This document shows positions 46,853 to 56,613 of a DNA stretch of 64,000 nucleotides, one piece after another (position 1 is the first letter of the stretch; the number at the start of each line of letters is the position of its first letter). The position numbers and the translations under genes are program-made. A model generated the notes under the pieces. The model searched no databases. It was not told the DNA's origin and worked only from the letters and a program-made list of their open reading frames with translations. Source of the stretch: Bernardetia sp. (lineage in GTDB: Bacteria > Bacteroidota > Bacteroidia > Cytophagales > Bernardetiaceae); contig NZ_JAHDIG010000013.1 in assembly GCF_020630935.1 (NCBI RefSeq), positions 1 through 64,000 on the forward strand, in the 5' to 3' direction.

Positions 46853-48397
46853 CTAGTTAGAAGGCTGATTGAAAGGCAGTCTGATAATGAAAACAGACCC
46901 TTTACCTACCTCACTCTCTACCTCTATCGTTCCATGGTGAGCTTCTACGATGGTCTTTACATAGCTGAGTCCTAAGCCAAAACCTTTAACATTGTGTACA
47001 TTTCCTGTCGGCACTCTATAAAATTTATCAAAAATTTTGTTTACTACTTTCTTAGGGATGCCCTGTCCTTCATCAATAAATTTTATTTCAATTCCGTTAG
47101 AAGTATTTCTAGTCTGTACTTCTATGCGTGGTATATTAGGAGAATATTTGTTGGCATTGTCTAGCAAGTTAGAAATAATACTTGTGATATGAACTTGGTC
47201 TCCTTGTATGATAGTTTGGTCTGCCTGTAAGTCTGTAAATATTTTACCTCCTCGGTTTTCTACTTGTACAGCACTATTTCGAATTACTTTTTCTAAAATC
47301 TGATGTAAGTCCAATGACTTCAAATTGAGTTTGAAATCTTTTCTATCTAGCTTTGCTGCCTGTAAAACTTTTTCTACTTGCGAACTAAGTCTTTTACTCT
47401 CATCTGCAATTACACCTAAATAACGATTTGTCTTTTCTTGATTTTGTTGCACACTCACATCTTGCAAAAACTCACGAGCAAGCGAAATGGTTGCAATCGG
47501 AGTTTTGAACTCGTGTGTCATATTATTGATAAAATCATTGGTAACTTCTGATACTTTTTTCTGACGAAGAATAGTATAAATAGCTGCTGCAAAACAAAGA
47601 ATAATCACACCAATAAAAATAACAGAAGAAGAGAGTATCATTGCCATTTGTCCTATCAAATACTTAGATTCTTTTGGAAAATATACACACAAAATATTTT
47701 CTGGATGACGCATATCATTAGGAAAAAGCTTTGCCGAATAGTTTGTTTCTAATAAACATTCACTACTTGTAGAAGGAGAAGCAAAATACCACTGTTTTTT
47801 AGGATGATTAAACACAGCAAAATCGTAATCTAATGTAATTCCTTTATTGTGCATTTCTTCACGCAAAATAGAATCAATTACAGGACGGCTCGTACGTTGT
47901 TGAATAGGTTTTTCTTGATTTTGAAAAAATAATTTTTCAGCAATTACAGAAACAATTTGAGATTTATTCATTCTTCGACGCTTATTTTCTTCCCAAGCCG
48001 TTTTTGCATCACGAATATCATATTTCATCATAGGTTCTAGAACTAATTCTGTACTTTGACTACCCGTAAACATTCCATTCTTTACTTCAAACTGTAGCTC
48101 ATACGTCATAGAACGAGCAGCATTTTGGGCTCTTGTGATAGAGTCTAACGTCGACATGAGTTGTCCACTCATTTGGTCTGCACTACTTTTCATCACATAA
48201 ATAGCTTCATGTTTTTCTAAGCGAGTAGCTACTTTTTCAAGAGCTTGATGTACATTTTGCTTAAAACGAGACTTATTTAGTGTTATGGTAGTAGTTATCC
48301 AATAAAACTGAAGTCCGATAAGTCCGAGCATTGCCAAACTCATAAGAGCGATGATATAGCGTACTTGTTTTGCGCCTACTAATCCTTCTATTTTCAT
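46853..48397 (-). CDS. membrane sensor histidine kinase
   Basis: 514 residues. Helices at about 15-33 and 252-275 bracket a periplasmic sensor region of no recognised type. HisKA (NMTHEFKTPIATISLARE, His about 296) and HATPase_c motifs (NLLDNANKYS, DEGQGIP, GFGLGLSYVK) are intact. No HAMP domain or response regulator is seen nearby, so the partner is elsewhere. The 257 bases upstream hold no other feature I can support. Confidence 0.9.
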   Translation of the reverse strand: MKIEGLVGAKQVRYIIALMSLAMLGLIGLQFYWITTTITLNKSRFKQNVHQALEKVATRLEKHEAIYVMKSSADQMSGQLMSTLDSITRAQNAARSMTYELQFEVKNGMFTGSQSTELVLEPMMKYDIRDAKTAWEENKRRRMNKSQIVSVIAEKLFFQNQEKPIQQRTSRPVIDSILREEMHNKGITLDYDFAVFNHPKKQWYFASPSTSSECLLETNYSAKLFPNDMRHPENILCVYFPKESKYLIGQMAMILSSSVIFIGVIILCFAAAIYTILRQKKVSEVTNDFINNMTHEFKTPIATISLAREFLQDVSVQQNQEKTNRYLGVIADESKRLSSQVEKVLQAAKLDRKDFKLNLKSLDLHQILEKVIRNSAVQVENRGGKIFTDLQADQTIIQGDQVHITSIISNLLDNANKYSPNIPRIEVQTRNTSNGIEIKFIDEGQGIPKKVVNKIFDKFYRVPTGNVHNVKGFGLGLSYVKTIVEAHHGTIEVESEVGKGSVFIIRLPFNQPSN

Positions 48398-48654
48398 AAC
48401 CTTTTTAGCTGTAATTTTTCTTTATGATTCTCTACTTGGTAATACCTTCTTATTAATGAATATATCAACCTAAATACTATATTTTCTTCCGTTTCTGTAT
48501 TTAATTTACTACAAAATAAAGCAATACTTATTCTTTGTAAATGCACTTAACAAACTTTAACCCACTATAATTGAGGGCTTTAAGAGTATTTACGAAAAGT
48601 AGAAAATAAATTAGAAAATTTTAGATGCAAAGTAATGACAGATAAGAAAAAATT

Positions 48655-49677
48655 TTATCCTATAATGTTAATCTCTGGCTCTATCTTTATTCCAAACGTA
48701 TTATAAACAGACTTCTGAATTTCTTTGGCTAAGTTCCAAATTTCTTCTCCTTTAGCATTTCCATAATTGACCAAAACGAGAGCTTGATTTTTGTGCGCTC
48801 CTGTATTTCCGACTACTTTTCCTTTCCACCCACAAGCCTCAATAAGCCAGCCTGCAGCTACTTTTGTTGTTGTATCAGAGACAGGATAACCCACCATAGT
48901 AGGAAATTCTTTTTTTAATGTTTCAAATTGAGAGGTAGCAATTTCTGGATTTTTGAAAAAACTTCCTCCGTTACCTATCTCTTTTGGATTGGGTAATTTG
49001 GAGTCTCTGATGGAAATAACTGCCTTACTAATATTTTGAATAGTAGCAATTTGGGTTTCTAAAGCATCTTTTATCGCTCCATAAGATGTGTTTAGTGTAT
49101 GATTTTGTTTAGTGAGTTTGAATTCTACTTCTAAAATAATGTATTTATCTTTTGCTTCATTTTTGAAAATACTGCTACGATAACCAAACTTGCATTCTGC
49201 ATTTGAAATCCATTCTACTTTTTTTGTTTTTCTGTTTAGTACTTTTACGTTCGTTACTACATTTTTTATTTCTACTCCATATGCACCAATATTTTGCATC
49301 GGAGCTGCCCCTACCGTACCAGGAATAAGAGAAAGATTTTCTATGCCTCCATAATTTTTTTCCAAGCAAAAAAGTACAAACTGATGCCAATTTTCACCTG
49401 CTCCTACGCTAAGAATAACCTCGTTTTCATCTTCTTTTACTTTCTCAATTCCCTTGATAGAGTTTTTGATAACTAATCCGTCAAAATCTTTCAAAAAAAG
49501 AACATTACTTCCTCCTCCCAAAATAAAAATAGAATGAATATTTTCTTGTTCTGCAAAGGTTAGCACTTCTATTAGCTGTTCTGTCGACGTTATTTCTATA
49601 AAATTTTGTGCTGTGGCTGCGACACCAAATGTAGTATAGTTTTGAAGGGAAATATTATTTCGAACTTGAAATGTCAT
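48655..49677 (-). CDS. murB: UDP-N-acetylenolpyruvoylglucosamine reductase
   Basis: 340 residues from ATG 49677 (MTFQVRNNISLQNYTTFGV); an upstream in-frame ATG adds 14 residues not found in MurB. It has the type I MurB size. FAD-binding motifs FILGGGSNVLF (about 51-61) and SLIPGTVGAAPMQNIGAYG (about 109-127) and the catalytic YRSSIFK and GGSFFKNP are present, with the late Glu in EPEINI. It reduces UDP-GlcNAc-enolpyruvate to UDP-MurNAc with NADPH in peptidoglycan synthesis. It is monocistronic and not in a mur cluster. Confidence 0.95.
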   Translation of the reverse strand: MTFQVRNNISLQNYTTFGVAATAQNFIEITSTEQLIEVLTFAEQENIHSIFILGGGSNVLFLKDFDGLVIKNSIKGIEKVKEDENEVILSVGAGENWHQFVLFCLEKNYGGIENLSLIPGTVGAAPMQNIGAYGVEIKNVVTNVKVLNRKTKKVEWISNAECKFGYRSSIFKNEAKDKYIILEVEFKLTKQNHTLNTSYGAIKDALETQIATIQNISKAVISIRDSKLPNPKEIGNGGSFFKNPEIATSQFETLKKEFPTMVGYPVSDTTTKVAAGWLIEACGWKGKVVGNTGAHKNQALVLVNYGNAKGEEIWNLAKEIQKSVYNTFGIKIEPEINIIG

Positions 49678-49716
49678 TATAGAAAATTTTATTTGATGGG
49701 TAGAATAATAACACCA

Positions 49717-49724
49717 CAAAAATA
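49717..49724 (-). promoter_or_regulatory. candidate -7 box of murB (minus-strand TATTTTTG)
   Basis: Plus-strand CAAAAATA is the complement of TAnnTTTG, about 40 bases before the murB ATG. It lies beside the terminator of the next gene upstream. Confidence 0.3.
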
Positions 49725-49732
49725 CAAAACAA

Positions 49733-49765
49733 AAAAACCACTACCTCAAAAAAGTAGTGGTTTTT
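49733..49765 (-). terminator. terminator of threonylcarbamoyl-AMP synthase gene
   Basis: AAAAACCACTAC and GTAGTGGTTTTT form a perfect 12-bp stem around a 9-base loop, with a T run on the minus strand. Confidence 0.8.
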
Positions 49766-49821
49766 CTATTCACTAAAACAAAATCAAAAATGAAAAATCT
49801 AATCTTACAATTTTTTTATCT

Positions 49822-50490
49822 CTACTCTTCTTCTACCAAAAGTGATTCGGCTTCTTCTTTTGAAAGCACATCAGCAAACTTTTCTATATCTCCTGCTCCT
49901 TGGCGAAGTAAAATAATATTATCTTCTATACAACGAATCACTGTCGATGGTTGAACATCACCCATACCAGCATCAATTACAATATCTACTAGGTGTTCGT
50001 ACTCTTCCTTCATAAGCGAAGGGTCAGTCATTGGATTTCCATTTTTATCATACACAGAAGTCGTTACGATAGGGTTTCCTAGCTCTTGAACAATCATTCT
50101 AGGAATTTTGTGGTTGGGAACACGAATACCCACTTGATTTTTCTTTACTCCACCTACTTTTGGTACTTTATTACTGGAATCCAAAATGAAAGTAAATGCA
50201 CCAGGTAAGGCTTTTTTCATTACCTTAAAAACGTGATTTGTTACTCTGTGTGCGTATAAGCTGATATCGCTCAAATCGTAGCAGATAAAGGAAAGGTGCA
50301 TTTTCTTAGGGTCAATACCCTTGATTTTACAGACTTTTTCCACAGCTTTCGCATTTGTAAAATCACAACCTATTCCATACACTGTATCCGTAGGATAAAT
50401 AATTACACCACCATTTTTTAATGTCTCAACTACTTTCTGAAGTTTACTCTCTTGAGGATTGTCTGGGTGTATTTTTAGGAGTTCTGCCAT
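49822..50490 (-). CDS. L-threonylcarbamoyladenylate synthase (Sua5/YciO/YrdC family)
   Basis: 222 residues. The YrdC core is recognisable: GGVIIYPTDTVYGIGCDF (about 27-44), the KIKGIDPKKMHLSFI ATP/threonine region (about 56-70), PGAFTFILDSS (about 95-105) and VGIRVPNHK (about 119-127). Enzymes of this family make threonylcarbamoyl-AMP for the universal t6A tRNA modification; the C-terminal Sua5 extension is absent. YciO-type paralogues of unknown role are possible. It has its own terminator. Confidence 0.88.
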   Translation of the reverse strand: MAELLKIHPDNPQESKLQKVVETLKNGGVIIYPTDTVYGIGCDFTNAKAVEKVCKIKGIDPKKMHLSFICYDLSDISLYAHRVTNHVFKVMKKALPGAFTFILDSSNKVPKVGGVKKNQVGIRVPNHKIPRMIVQELGNPIVTTSVYDKNGNPMTDPSLMKEEYEHLVDIVIDAGMGDVQPSTVIRCIEDNIILLRQGAGDIEKFADVLSKEEAESLLVEEE

Positions 50491-51054
50491 ATTATGTTAA
50501 TAACTTTTAGTAAAAAATAAACTTCTTTTTTGCTTTGCCTATTAAGAAGTTTTAAAATATGAGTATCATTCTTTTTCTATGAAATAAACTACTAAGCTAT
50601 TTCTTTAAAACTTTATTATTGAATATGATATAAAAATGTATTGGGTTCAAATACTAAAAGAGCCGAAATAAAGAGTTGTATCAAAACTGACACTTTATTT
50701 CTTACTCTATCCAATAATACATAATTTCTTTGTGTGTTGCAAAGTTTTTTTTAAAATAATTTTGGATTTTTCAAAAAAAACCAAACAGCATTCTGCACAC
50801 ATACCATTTCAAAATACACTTAATAAATAACTCTTAGACTAATTGTTTTATTTTTTTTAAAAAAATAAGAGTTCGATGCAACCTTATTGCCTACTTAGTG
50901 GGTCATAGAAATAGAAGCCCAAAACTATCTTGTTTGGAGACCTTCTAACTTACAACCTAACAATTCCTAACAACTTCCTAAATGCTAGATTTAGGAAGTT
51001 TGTTTTCAAGAGTTTGTAAGACTTATCTTAAATACAGACATATTTTTAATATAT

Positions 51055-51153
51055 ATAAAAATCTTTTGTTGGCTATGCTATTTTGCAATAGTAATAGCCA
51101 TAGTTAGTGAGTAGTGGGAGATGATGCATCCTTTGGAAGTATCATCTTTTTTT
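51055..51153 (+). ncRNA. candidate small RNA with terminator
   Basis: A 13-bp hairpin (GGCTAT-GCTATT / AATAGT-ATAGCC, 51071-51099) is followed by AGATGAT/ATCATCT (51119-51147) closing a stem with inner pairs and a seven-T run, a clear plus-strand terminator. No plus-strand gene precedes it for over 4 kb, so it should end a small transcript. A near -7 box TATTTTTA (51041-51048) gives an approximate start near 51055. Not recognised as 6S, SRP or tmRNA. Start is inference. Confidence 0.4.
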
Positions 51154-51171
51154 ATGTCTTTAATAAAAAAA

Positions 51172-51205
51172 ATAAAGCCCTGTTTCCGAAAAAACAGAGC
51201 TTTAT
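51172..51205 (-). terminator. terminator of TPR gene 51228
   Basis: AATAAAGC-CTGTTT and AAACAG-GCTTTATT form a 14-bp stem with a C/A mismatch, 23 bases after the TPR stop codon on the minus strand. Confidence 0.8.
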
Positions 51206-51227
51206 TAAAAATAGATGTTATCAACAA

Positions 51228-52448
51228 TTACTTGCTCTCTTCCGCTAATTTTTCCATTTCATCAGCTTTTTTAGCATCTCCTTTGTAGATATAAACATTC
51301 ATTAGTGTACTATACACAATAGACTTATCTTCTGAAATATCTTTGTATGCCATAAGGTAAGGAATAGCTTTATCAGCAAGAACAACCATTTCTTTAAATC
51401 TCTTATCTTCTTTATTGATAGATTTTCCAGCGTCAGTAGCTTCTTTTCTCAATACACGATATATTTCGCCTGCATCTTCGTAATACCCTACTCCTAATGC
51501 ACGAAGTGCCTCTTCGTTATCAGCTTCAATTTCATATATTTTTTGGTAGTAAGAATACGCATCTTCTTTTTTCTCTAGCTGGTTAGAAAGACGAGCTAAT
51601 GTAATGAGATACTGTACATTTTTAGGCTCTAAAGTATGTACTTTCTTTAAGACATCAATAGCTTCTTGATACTCCTCTCTTTTGATATGAACATCATTTG
51701 CTACCAATAGAAAATATTTTTCTTCTGGAAATTTAGCTGTTCCTTTCTTAACAATGTTCATTAATTTAATAGTATCTTCTGCTTGATAATAGGCTGAAGC
51801 TGCAGACTGGTAAGCATCAGATTTATTATAGTCTTCTATATCACCCAATCGCTCAAAATATGCTCCTGCTTCATCATACTTTTCAGATTGAGCAGCAAAA
51901 TAACCTGTATATTTCAAAAGAGTAGTATCATTACCAAAATAATCTACCAAAGGTACCATGGCTTTATAAGCTCTTTCAACATCTGTCTCTTGGTATTTCT
52001 GAACATCATTTAAAATAGTATTCTTCAACTGAGTTTCTAAACTCTGTTGTACATTGAGTCCGTCAGTAGATATATTTATTAGCTTTTCAGTGTATTTATC
52101 CTCTCCAGCAGCTTTTTCCATTGCTTTAACCTTTTTCATAGCTTCAAAAGCACTATCAGCTGGATTAGTTACAAGTGCTGCTACTTTTTCATCTTCTGCT
52201 CCTGCTTGAAGGATAGCCGTAAAAACTTTAGCACGAACATAGTACGTCTTAGCTTTATCTTTTGTTTTTTCGTGATATGTTGCTTGACGAATTTTATCTA
52301 ATGCCTTTTCATAGTTTGGATTTTCTGAAGTTACTAAAAACTCGGCACTGCTTACAGCTCCATTTTGTGCAACTACTGTATTTGTAAGGAGTGAACCAGC
52401 TACAAAAGCTGCTCCTGCTATCATTGATTTTAAAATTGACTTTGTCAT
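51228..52448 (-). CDS. secreted tetratricopeptide-repeat protein
   Basis: 406 residues with a signal peptide (1-27, ending VVAQ) and TPR-like helical repeats (about 175-400), for example KYTGYFAAQSEKYDEAGAYF and NVQYLITLARLSNQLEKKED-like units. No enzyme domain. It follows gyrA on the same strand after 140 bases and a hairpin, so its link to gyrase is only positional. Likely periplasmic scaffold. Confidence 0.75.
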   Translation of the reverse strand: MTKSILKSMIAGAAFVAGSLLTNTVVAQNGAVSSAEFLVTSENPNYEKALDKIRQATYHEKTKDKAKTYYVRAKVFTAILQAGAEDEKVAALVTNPADSAFEAMKKVKAMEKAAGEDKYTEKLINISTDGLNVQQSLETQLKNTILNDVQKYQETDVERAYKAMVPLVDYFGNDTTLLKYTGYFAAQSEKYDEAGAYFERLGDIEDYNKSDAYQSAASAYYQAEDTIKLMNIVKKGTAKFPEEKYFLLVANDVHIKREEYQEAIDVLKKVHTLEPKNVQYLITLARLSNQLEKKEDAYSYYQKIYEIEADNEEALRALGVGYYEDAGEIYRVLRKEATDAGKSINKEDKRFKEMVVLADKAIPYLMAYKDISEDKSIVYSTLMNVYIYKGDAKKADEMEKLAEESK

Positions 52449-52522
52449 TTTTTAGGGAATGAGTTTAAATTATTGGTTTTGACACACACTTCAGTATGTG
52501 CTACAATTTTCATATAAAAATA

Positions 52523-52556
52523 GAAGTTCCATTTTATATTACAAAAATAGAACTTC
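52523..52556 (-). terminator. terminator after gyrA
   Basis: GAAGTTC-ATTTT and AAAAT-GAACTTC form a 12-bp stem with one mismatch; on the minus strand TATTTTTAT follows. Confidence 0.7.
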
Positions 52557-52588
52557 CAAAGTTAATGCAACTATAATGCAAAAAAAAG

Positions 52589-55273
52589 TTACTCTACATC
52601 TTCTGAACTTTCATCAGCTTCTGCATTGCCATTTTTATCATGATTTCCATTACTAGATGTGTCCGCCTTATTAGCAAGGTCAGCAGAAACTTCTCCATCT
52701 GCATTTTCCATTCCTGATTCCAATGTTGTCTCTTCCTCATCTTCTTCTATGTGTTCAATTTTAGCTACAGAGGCAATCTCGTCTCCTTCTGCTAAGTTTA
52801 TCAAACGAACGCCCTGTGTAGCACGTCCCATAGTACGAAGTTCTGAAACGGCAAAGCGAATCATTACGCCAGACTTACGAATAATCATCAAATGGTCTGT
52901 ATCAACAACTTCCTTAATGGCAATCAAAGCACCTGTTTTTTCTGTTGTTTTGAGTGTAGTAACTCCTTTTCCTCCACGCTTAATTATTCTATAATCATCT
53001 ATATCAGAGCGTTTTCCATATCCTTTTTCAGAAACCACCAAAAGATTGGCATCTGGACGGTTCAAGCAAACCATTCCTATAACTTCATCATCTCCTTGTA
53101 CAGATATTCCACGAACTCCTGCTGCCGTTCTGCCCATTGGACGTACCTGCGTTTCATCGAAACGAATTGCACGACCAGAACGAACTGCCATAATAATTTC
53201 GTTGCTGCCATCTGTCAGACGAACATCTAAAAGAGCATCGCCTTCATTGATAGTAATGGCATTGATACCACCTTGGCGAGGACGAGAATAGGCTTCTAAA
53301 GCTGTTTTTTTGATTTGTCCTTTCTTAGTACAGAAAACAAGATTATGATTCTGAACATAGTCTTCTTCTTTCAGATTCTTGACATTAATAACTGCCTGTA
53401 CTTTCTCTCCAGACTCTATTGAGATAAGATTTTGAAGAGGGCGACCTTTAGAAGTCTTTGAGCCTTCTGGAATAGCATAAACTTTTAGCCAATATACTTT
53501 TCCATAGTCTGTAAAGATAAGCAAATAGTTGTGTGTAGAAGCAACAAACAAATGTTCTGTAAAGTCATCTTCTTTTGTAGTTGTGCCTTTTGAGCCTTTT
53601 CCACCACGAGCTTGTGCTTTGTATTCTGAAAGCGAAGTACGTTTGATATACCCTTCATTTGAAATAGTAATTACCATCTCTTCTTCAGCTATCAAATCTT
53701 CAATATCAATATCTTCTGCACTATGAACGATTTGAGTTCTGCGCTCATCTCCATATTTTTCTTTTAGCTCTATGAGTTCGTCAGTAATGATTGCCATTCT
53801 ACGCTCTACTTTAGCTAAAATATCTTCATAATCCTCAACTGTAAGGACAAGTTGGTCGTGTTCGTTTTGGATTTTGTTGCGTTCCAATCCTGTAAGACGT
53901 TGCAGACGCATTCCCAAAATTTCTTTTGCTTGAATTTCTGAAAAATCAAACACAAAATTATTTGGAACAGCAATATCCTTAAAGAAACGGCTATCTGTAT
54001 TCATTTTACCTTCTCCCATCAAGACATTTCTTGCCTCTTCTGCATCTTGAGAACTTCTGATAGTAGCAATTACCAAATCAATTACATCAAGGGCTTTTAA
54101 AAGTCCTTCTAAAATGTGAAGACGTTTTTTGGCTTCTTTGAGGTCGTATTCTGTACGACGAGTTACTACTTCATGTCGGTGTTCGACATAATAATGGATT
54201 AGGTCTCTAAGATTACAGATTTTTGGACGACCTTTTACAAGAGCTACGTTGTTTACACTAAATGAAGTTTGAAGCCCTGTGTATTTGAAAAGCTGATTCA
54301 AGACTACATTTGCCATTGCATCACGCTTAATATCATAAACAATACGAAGTCCTTTTCTATCTGATTCATCACGAATTGCCGAAATTCCCTCAATGCGTTT
54401 TTCATTGACTAAAGCTGCTGTTTTTTCTATCAAACTAGCTTTATTGGTCTGATAAGGAACTTCTGTAACAATAATTTGCTCACGTCCGTTTTTATCTGTT
54501 TCTATATTTGCCACAGCACGCATCACAATTCTTCCACGTCCTGTTTCTAGTGCTTTCTTTACTCCTGTGTAGCCATAAATAATTCCTCCTGTTGGAAAAT
54601 CTGGAGCAGTAACATATTTTGTAAGCTCTTCGACAGTTATTTCAGGATTTTTGATATATTCTATTGTTCCATCAACTACTTCTGTAAGGTTGTGAGGAGC
54701 CATATTGGTTGCCATTCCGACAGCAATACCAGCCGACCCATTTACCAAAAGATTAGGAACTTTTGCAGGAAGTACAGAAGGTTCTGTAAGCGAGTCGTCA
54801 AAGTTGGGAACAAAATCCACGACGTCTTTATTCAAATCGGCAAGCATTTCTTCTGCCAAACGCTGCATACGAGCCTCTGTATAACGCATCGCTGCTGCAT
54901 TGTCTCCATCAATAGAACCAAAGTTTCCTTGTCCATCAACGAGCATATAACGAAGCGACCACTCTTGCGCCATTCTTACCATTGTTTCATAAACGGATGA
55001 ATCGCCGTGAGGGTGATATTTACCCAATACCTCACCTACAATACGAGCCGATTTTTTATAGGCTTTATTGTGGTAAACTCCTAAGTCTGCCATTCCATAA
55101 AGCACTCTACGGTGTACAGGTTTTAAACCATCACGAACATCTGGAAGCGCACGAGAAACAATAACTGACATAGAATAATCTATGTATGCTGTTCGCATTT
55201 CGTCTTCTATACTAACTGGAATAATATTATCATTTCCATCGTCTAATAGCTCGTCATTTTCTATATCTGCCAT
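52589..55273 (-). CDS. gyrA: DNA gyrase subunit A
   Basis: 894 residues. The breakage-reunion domain has the hallmark [15 protein letters not shown] (about 42-56), the active Tyr131 ([11 protein letters not shown]) and [13 protein letters not shown] (about 180-192). The C-terminal pinwheel carries the GyrA-box as QARGGKG (about 552-558), one substitution from QRRGGKG, which identifies GyrA rather than ParC. In the quinolone region, Ser92 (E. coli Ser83) is kept and Glu96 replaces E. coli Asp87 ([11 protein letters not shown]). A long acidic tail (EEDEEETT...) ends the protein. It forms A2B2 gyrase with GyrB encoded elsewhere. Confidence 0.97.
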   Translation of the reverse strand: MADIENDELLDDGNDNIIPVSIEDEMRTAYIDYSMSVIVSRALPDVRDGLKPVHRRVLYGMADLGVYHNKAYKKSARIVGEVLGKYHPHGDSSVYETMVRMAQEWSLRYMLVDGQGNFGSIDGDNAAAMRYTEARMQRLAEEMLADLNKDVVDFVPNFDDSLTEPSVLPAKVPNLLVNGSAGIAVGMATNMAPHNLTEVVDGTIEYIKNPEITVEELTKYVTAPDFPTGGIIYGYTGVKKALETGRGRIVMRAVANIETDKNGREQIIVTEVPYQTNKASLIEKTAALVNEKRIEGISAIRDESDRKGLRIVYDIKRDAMANVVLNQLFKYTGLQTSFSVNNVALVKGRPKICNLRDLIHYYVEHRHEVVTRRTEYDLKEAKKRLHILEGLLKALDVIDLVIATIRSSQDAEEARNVLMGEGKMNTDSRFFKDIAVPNNFVFDFSEIQAKEILGMRLQRLTGLERNKIQNEHDQLVLTVEDYEDILAKVERRMAIITDELIELKEKYGDERRTQIVHSAEDIDIEDLIAEEEMVITISNEGYIKRTSLSEYKAQARGGKGSKGTTTKEDDFTEHLFVASTHNYLLIFTDYGKVYWLKVYAIPEGSKTSKGRPLQNLISIESGEKVQAVINVKNLKEEDYVQNHNLVFCTKKGQIKKTALEAYSRPRQGGINAITINEGDALLDVRLTDGSNEIIMAVRSGRAIRFDETQVRPMGRTAAGVRGISVQGDDEVIGMVCLNRPDANLLVVSEKGYGKRSDIDDYRIIKRGGKGVTTLKTTEKTGALIAIKEVVDTDHLMIIRKSGVMIRFAVSELRTMGRATQGVRLINLAEGDEIASVAKIEHIEEDEEETTLESGMENADGEVSADLANKADTSSNGNHDKNGNAEADESSEDVE

Positions 55274-55606
55274 ATATTTTTAGTATAAAACTATATATAA
55301 ATTAAAGTTCTTAATCAAACCTTTGTTGAGACCCAAAATGTAGCCTTCAATAAGGATTTAAAAGTTGTATCTTTAGATAGGTTCTTCCCTACAAAACAAC
55401 TCTGCAAGATACGAAAAAATAGGCGTTTTGACAATAAATTTGAGGATTTGAATGATATAAATGAGTATAATTTTAAAGCAAAAAATTTACCTTTAGAGAT
55501 GTTTTAAACAGCATATTTTCTATTATATAGAAAAAACAATGTTGGCTCTTTTTAGGTTTAAGAAAGAGAAAGGAATCACATGTATTTTTTATAACCTTTA
55601 TACTTT
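55274..55606. other. 333-bp intergenic region
   Basis: Spacer between divergent gyrA and the 139-residue gene. AT-rich; apart from a TTTTCTA/TAGAAAA hairpin near 55515-55540 I see no ORF or RNA. It should hold both promoters. Confidence 0.5.
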
Positions 55607-56026
55607 ATGAAAACATTAAAAAACTCGGACGGAAAAGTATTTTTGGAGACTTATCTGAAAAGTGATTCCAATTGCATTTATTCTTTGTGGAATGGCTTTG
55701 TAAATGTTGAAAATGTAAAGGCTGGGTGCTTATTTGGATTAGAGCTACTCAAAGAGCATCGTTCACCTTATCTAATAAATGATAACTCCAACTTAGAAGG
55801 ACCTTGGCAACAAGCTAACGAGTGGATAGAAACAGTTTGGATGCCACAAGCTCTTGAAGCAGGATTGAGGTATTTTGCTCATGTTGTTTCTAAAGATATT
55901 TTTGGAAAACTCTCAGCTCAAGATTTAGAGAAGAAAACCATAGGTGTTTTGAATATGCGTCTGTTTGAAACAGTAGAAGAAGCTGAAAGTTGGATAGAAG
56001 AAGTACAAACTGAACAAGAAGAATAA
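55607..56026 (+). CDS. small STAS/SEC14-like protein
   Basis: 139 residues, acidic, alpha/beta, with YLINDNSNLEG (about 55-65), WIETVWMPQALEAGLRYFAHV (in parts, about 72-92) and FETVEEAESWIEE (about 121-133). The pattern resembles short STAS/SEC14-type proteins of Bacteroidota, but no diagnostic motif such as DSSG is present, so the assignment is weak. If correct it could be a further partner for the SpoIIE phosphatases. A structured inverted-repeat element follows. Confidence 0.6.
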   Translation: MKTLKNSDGKVFLETYLKSDSNCIYSLWNGFVNVENVKAGCLFGLELLKEHRSPYLINDNSNLEGPWQQANEWIETVWMPQALEAGLRYFAHVVSKDIFGKLSAQDLEKKTIGVLNMRLFETVEEAESWIEEVQTEQEE

Positions 56027-56031
56027 TTTTT

Positions 56032-56155
56032 TTTAGAGTACTGGACATGAAATAAAAAATTGGTGTTGTTGCTACACAACAACAATGAAAGGTGTTTTTT
56101 TGCTGTTTTGTGAGTCACAGAACAGCAAATATCCATTGATGTCCAGTACTCTAAA
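56032..56155. repeat. 124-bp nested inverted-repeat element (MITE-like or structured RNA)
   Basis: Perfect 17-bp terminal inverted repeats (TTTAGAGTACTGGACAT at 56032-56048 and its complement at 56139-56155) enclose two further hairpins: TGTTGTTG/CAACAACA (56064-56084, 5-base loop) and TTTGCTGTT/AACAGCAAA (56098-56129). Together they predict a cloverleaf-like three-way junction. It lies between two convergent genes, where it could also act as a bidirectional terminator. No copy elsewhere in the window and no target duplication seen. Confidence 0.55.
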
Positions 56156-56165
56156 GTTTTCTATA

Positions 56166-56543
56166 CTAGATTTCTTCTGTTATCAATATTTTTATTAAAT
56201 CAATTTCACCTCTTAGCTTTTTGACTATTTCTTGTTTTCCTTTTTCCTCTGCTAAAGAAATATACCAGTTGTTTTTTTCAATGAGTTTTTTGGCATCTTC
56301 TGTTTGAGTAAGAAAAAAGGATTTTTTTGTCAGGGCAACTCTTTTGAAAATAGGGGATGTAGAAGTCAGAAACTCGTGTTTTTTCAAGGCTTTAAAAGCA
56401 TTCATTGTATTTTTTATTCCTTGAGTTTTAGCAAACTCAAATAAAATTGCAAAGGTATCAAACTCTTCTTCTAGGGTTTGGGCTTGGTTAGCAAAAGAAA
56501 TAAGTTGCCAAAAAACAAATTTAGTCAGTTTGTGTTGTCCCAT
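56166..56543 (-). CDS. small hypothetical protein
   Basis: 125 residues, predicted almost fully helical and lysine-rich, with KLTKFVFWQLISFANQAQTL at the start and LRGEIDLIKILITEEI at the end. No signal or known domain. Convergent with the 55607 gene, with the nested repeat between them. Confidence 0.6.
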   Translation of the reverse strand: MGQHKLTKFVFWQLISFANQAQTLEEEFDTFAILFEFAKTQGIKNTMNAFKALKKHEFLTSTSPIFKRVALTKKSFFLTQTEDAKKLIEKNNWYISLAEEKGKQEIVKKLRGEIDLIKILITEEI

Positions 56544-56613
56544 AACTTATTTGAATTTTATTAATTTTACAGTCTCATCTTATAAAAAAAGAAAATAATA
56601 AGCCAACATAAAA

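Larger units (their letters stand above)
50491..51227. other. 737-bp intergenic region rich in hairpins
   Basis: No convincing gene. It contains four separate inverted repeats: 50519-50552 (AAACTTCTT/AAGAAGTTT), 50665-50701 (GAAATAAAG/CTTTATTTC), 50972-51000 (12-bp perfect, AACTTCCTAAAT/ATTTAGGAAGTT) and the hairpin plus terminator at 51070-51153, listed separately. It is long and structured for a genome with mostly short spacers. A short frame (ATG 50982, 41 codons) lies over the hairpins and looks fortuitous. Confidence 0.6.

Noticed and set aside
50982-51107. Plus-strand ORF of about 41 codons across the hairpin-rich gap
   Set aside because: It covers the inverted repeats, has no ribosome-binding context and its sequence looks random; the structure is better read as RNA or DNA repeats.
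52659-54992. Plus-strand ORFs opposite gyrA
   Set aside because: They mirror gyrA codons in another frame and show no domain.
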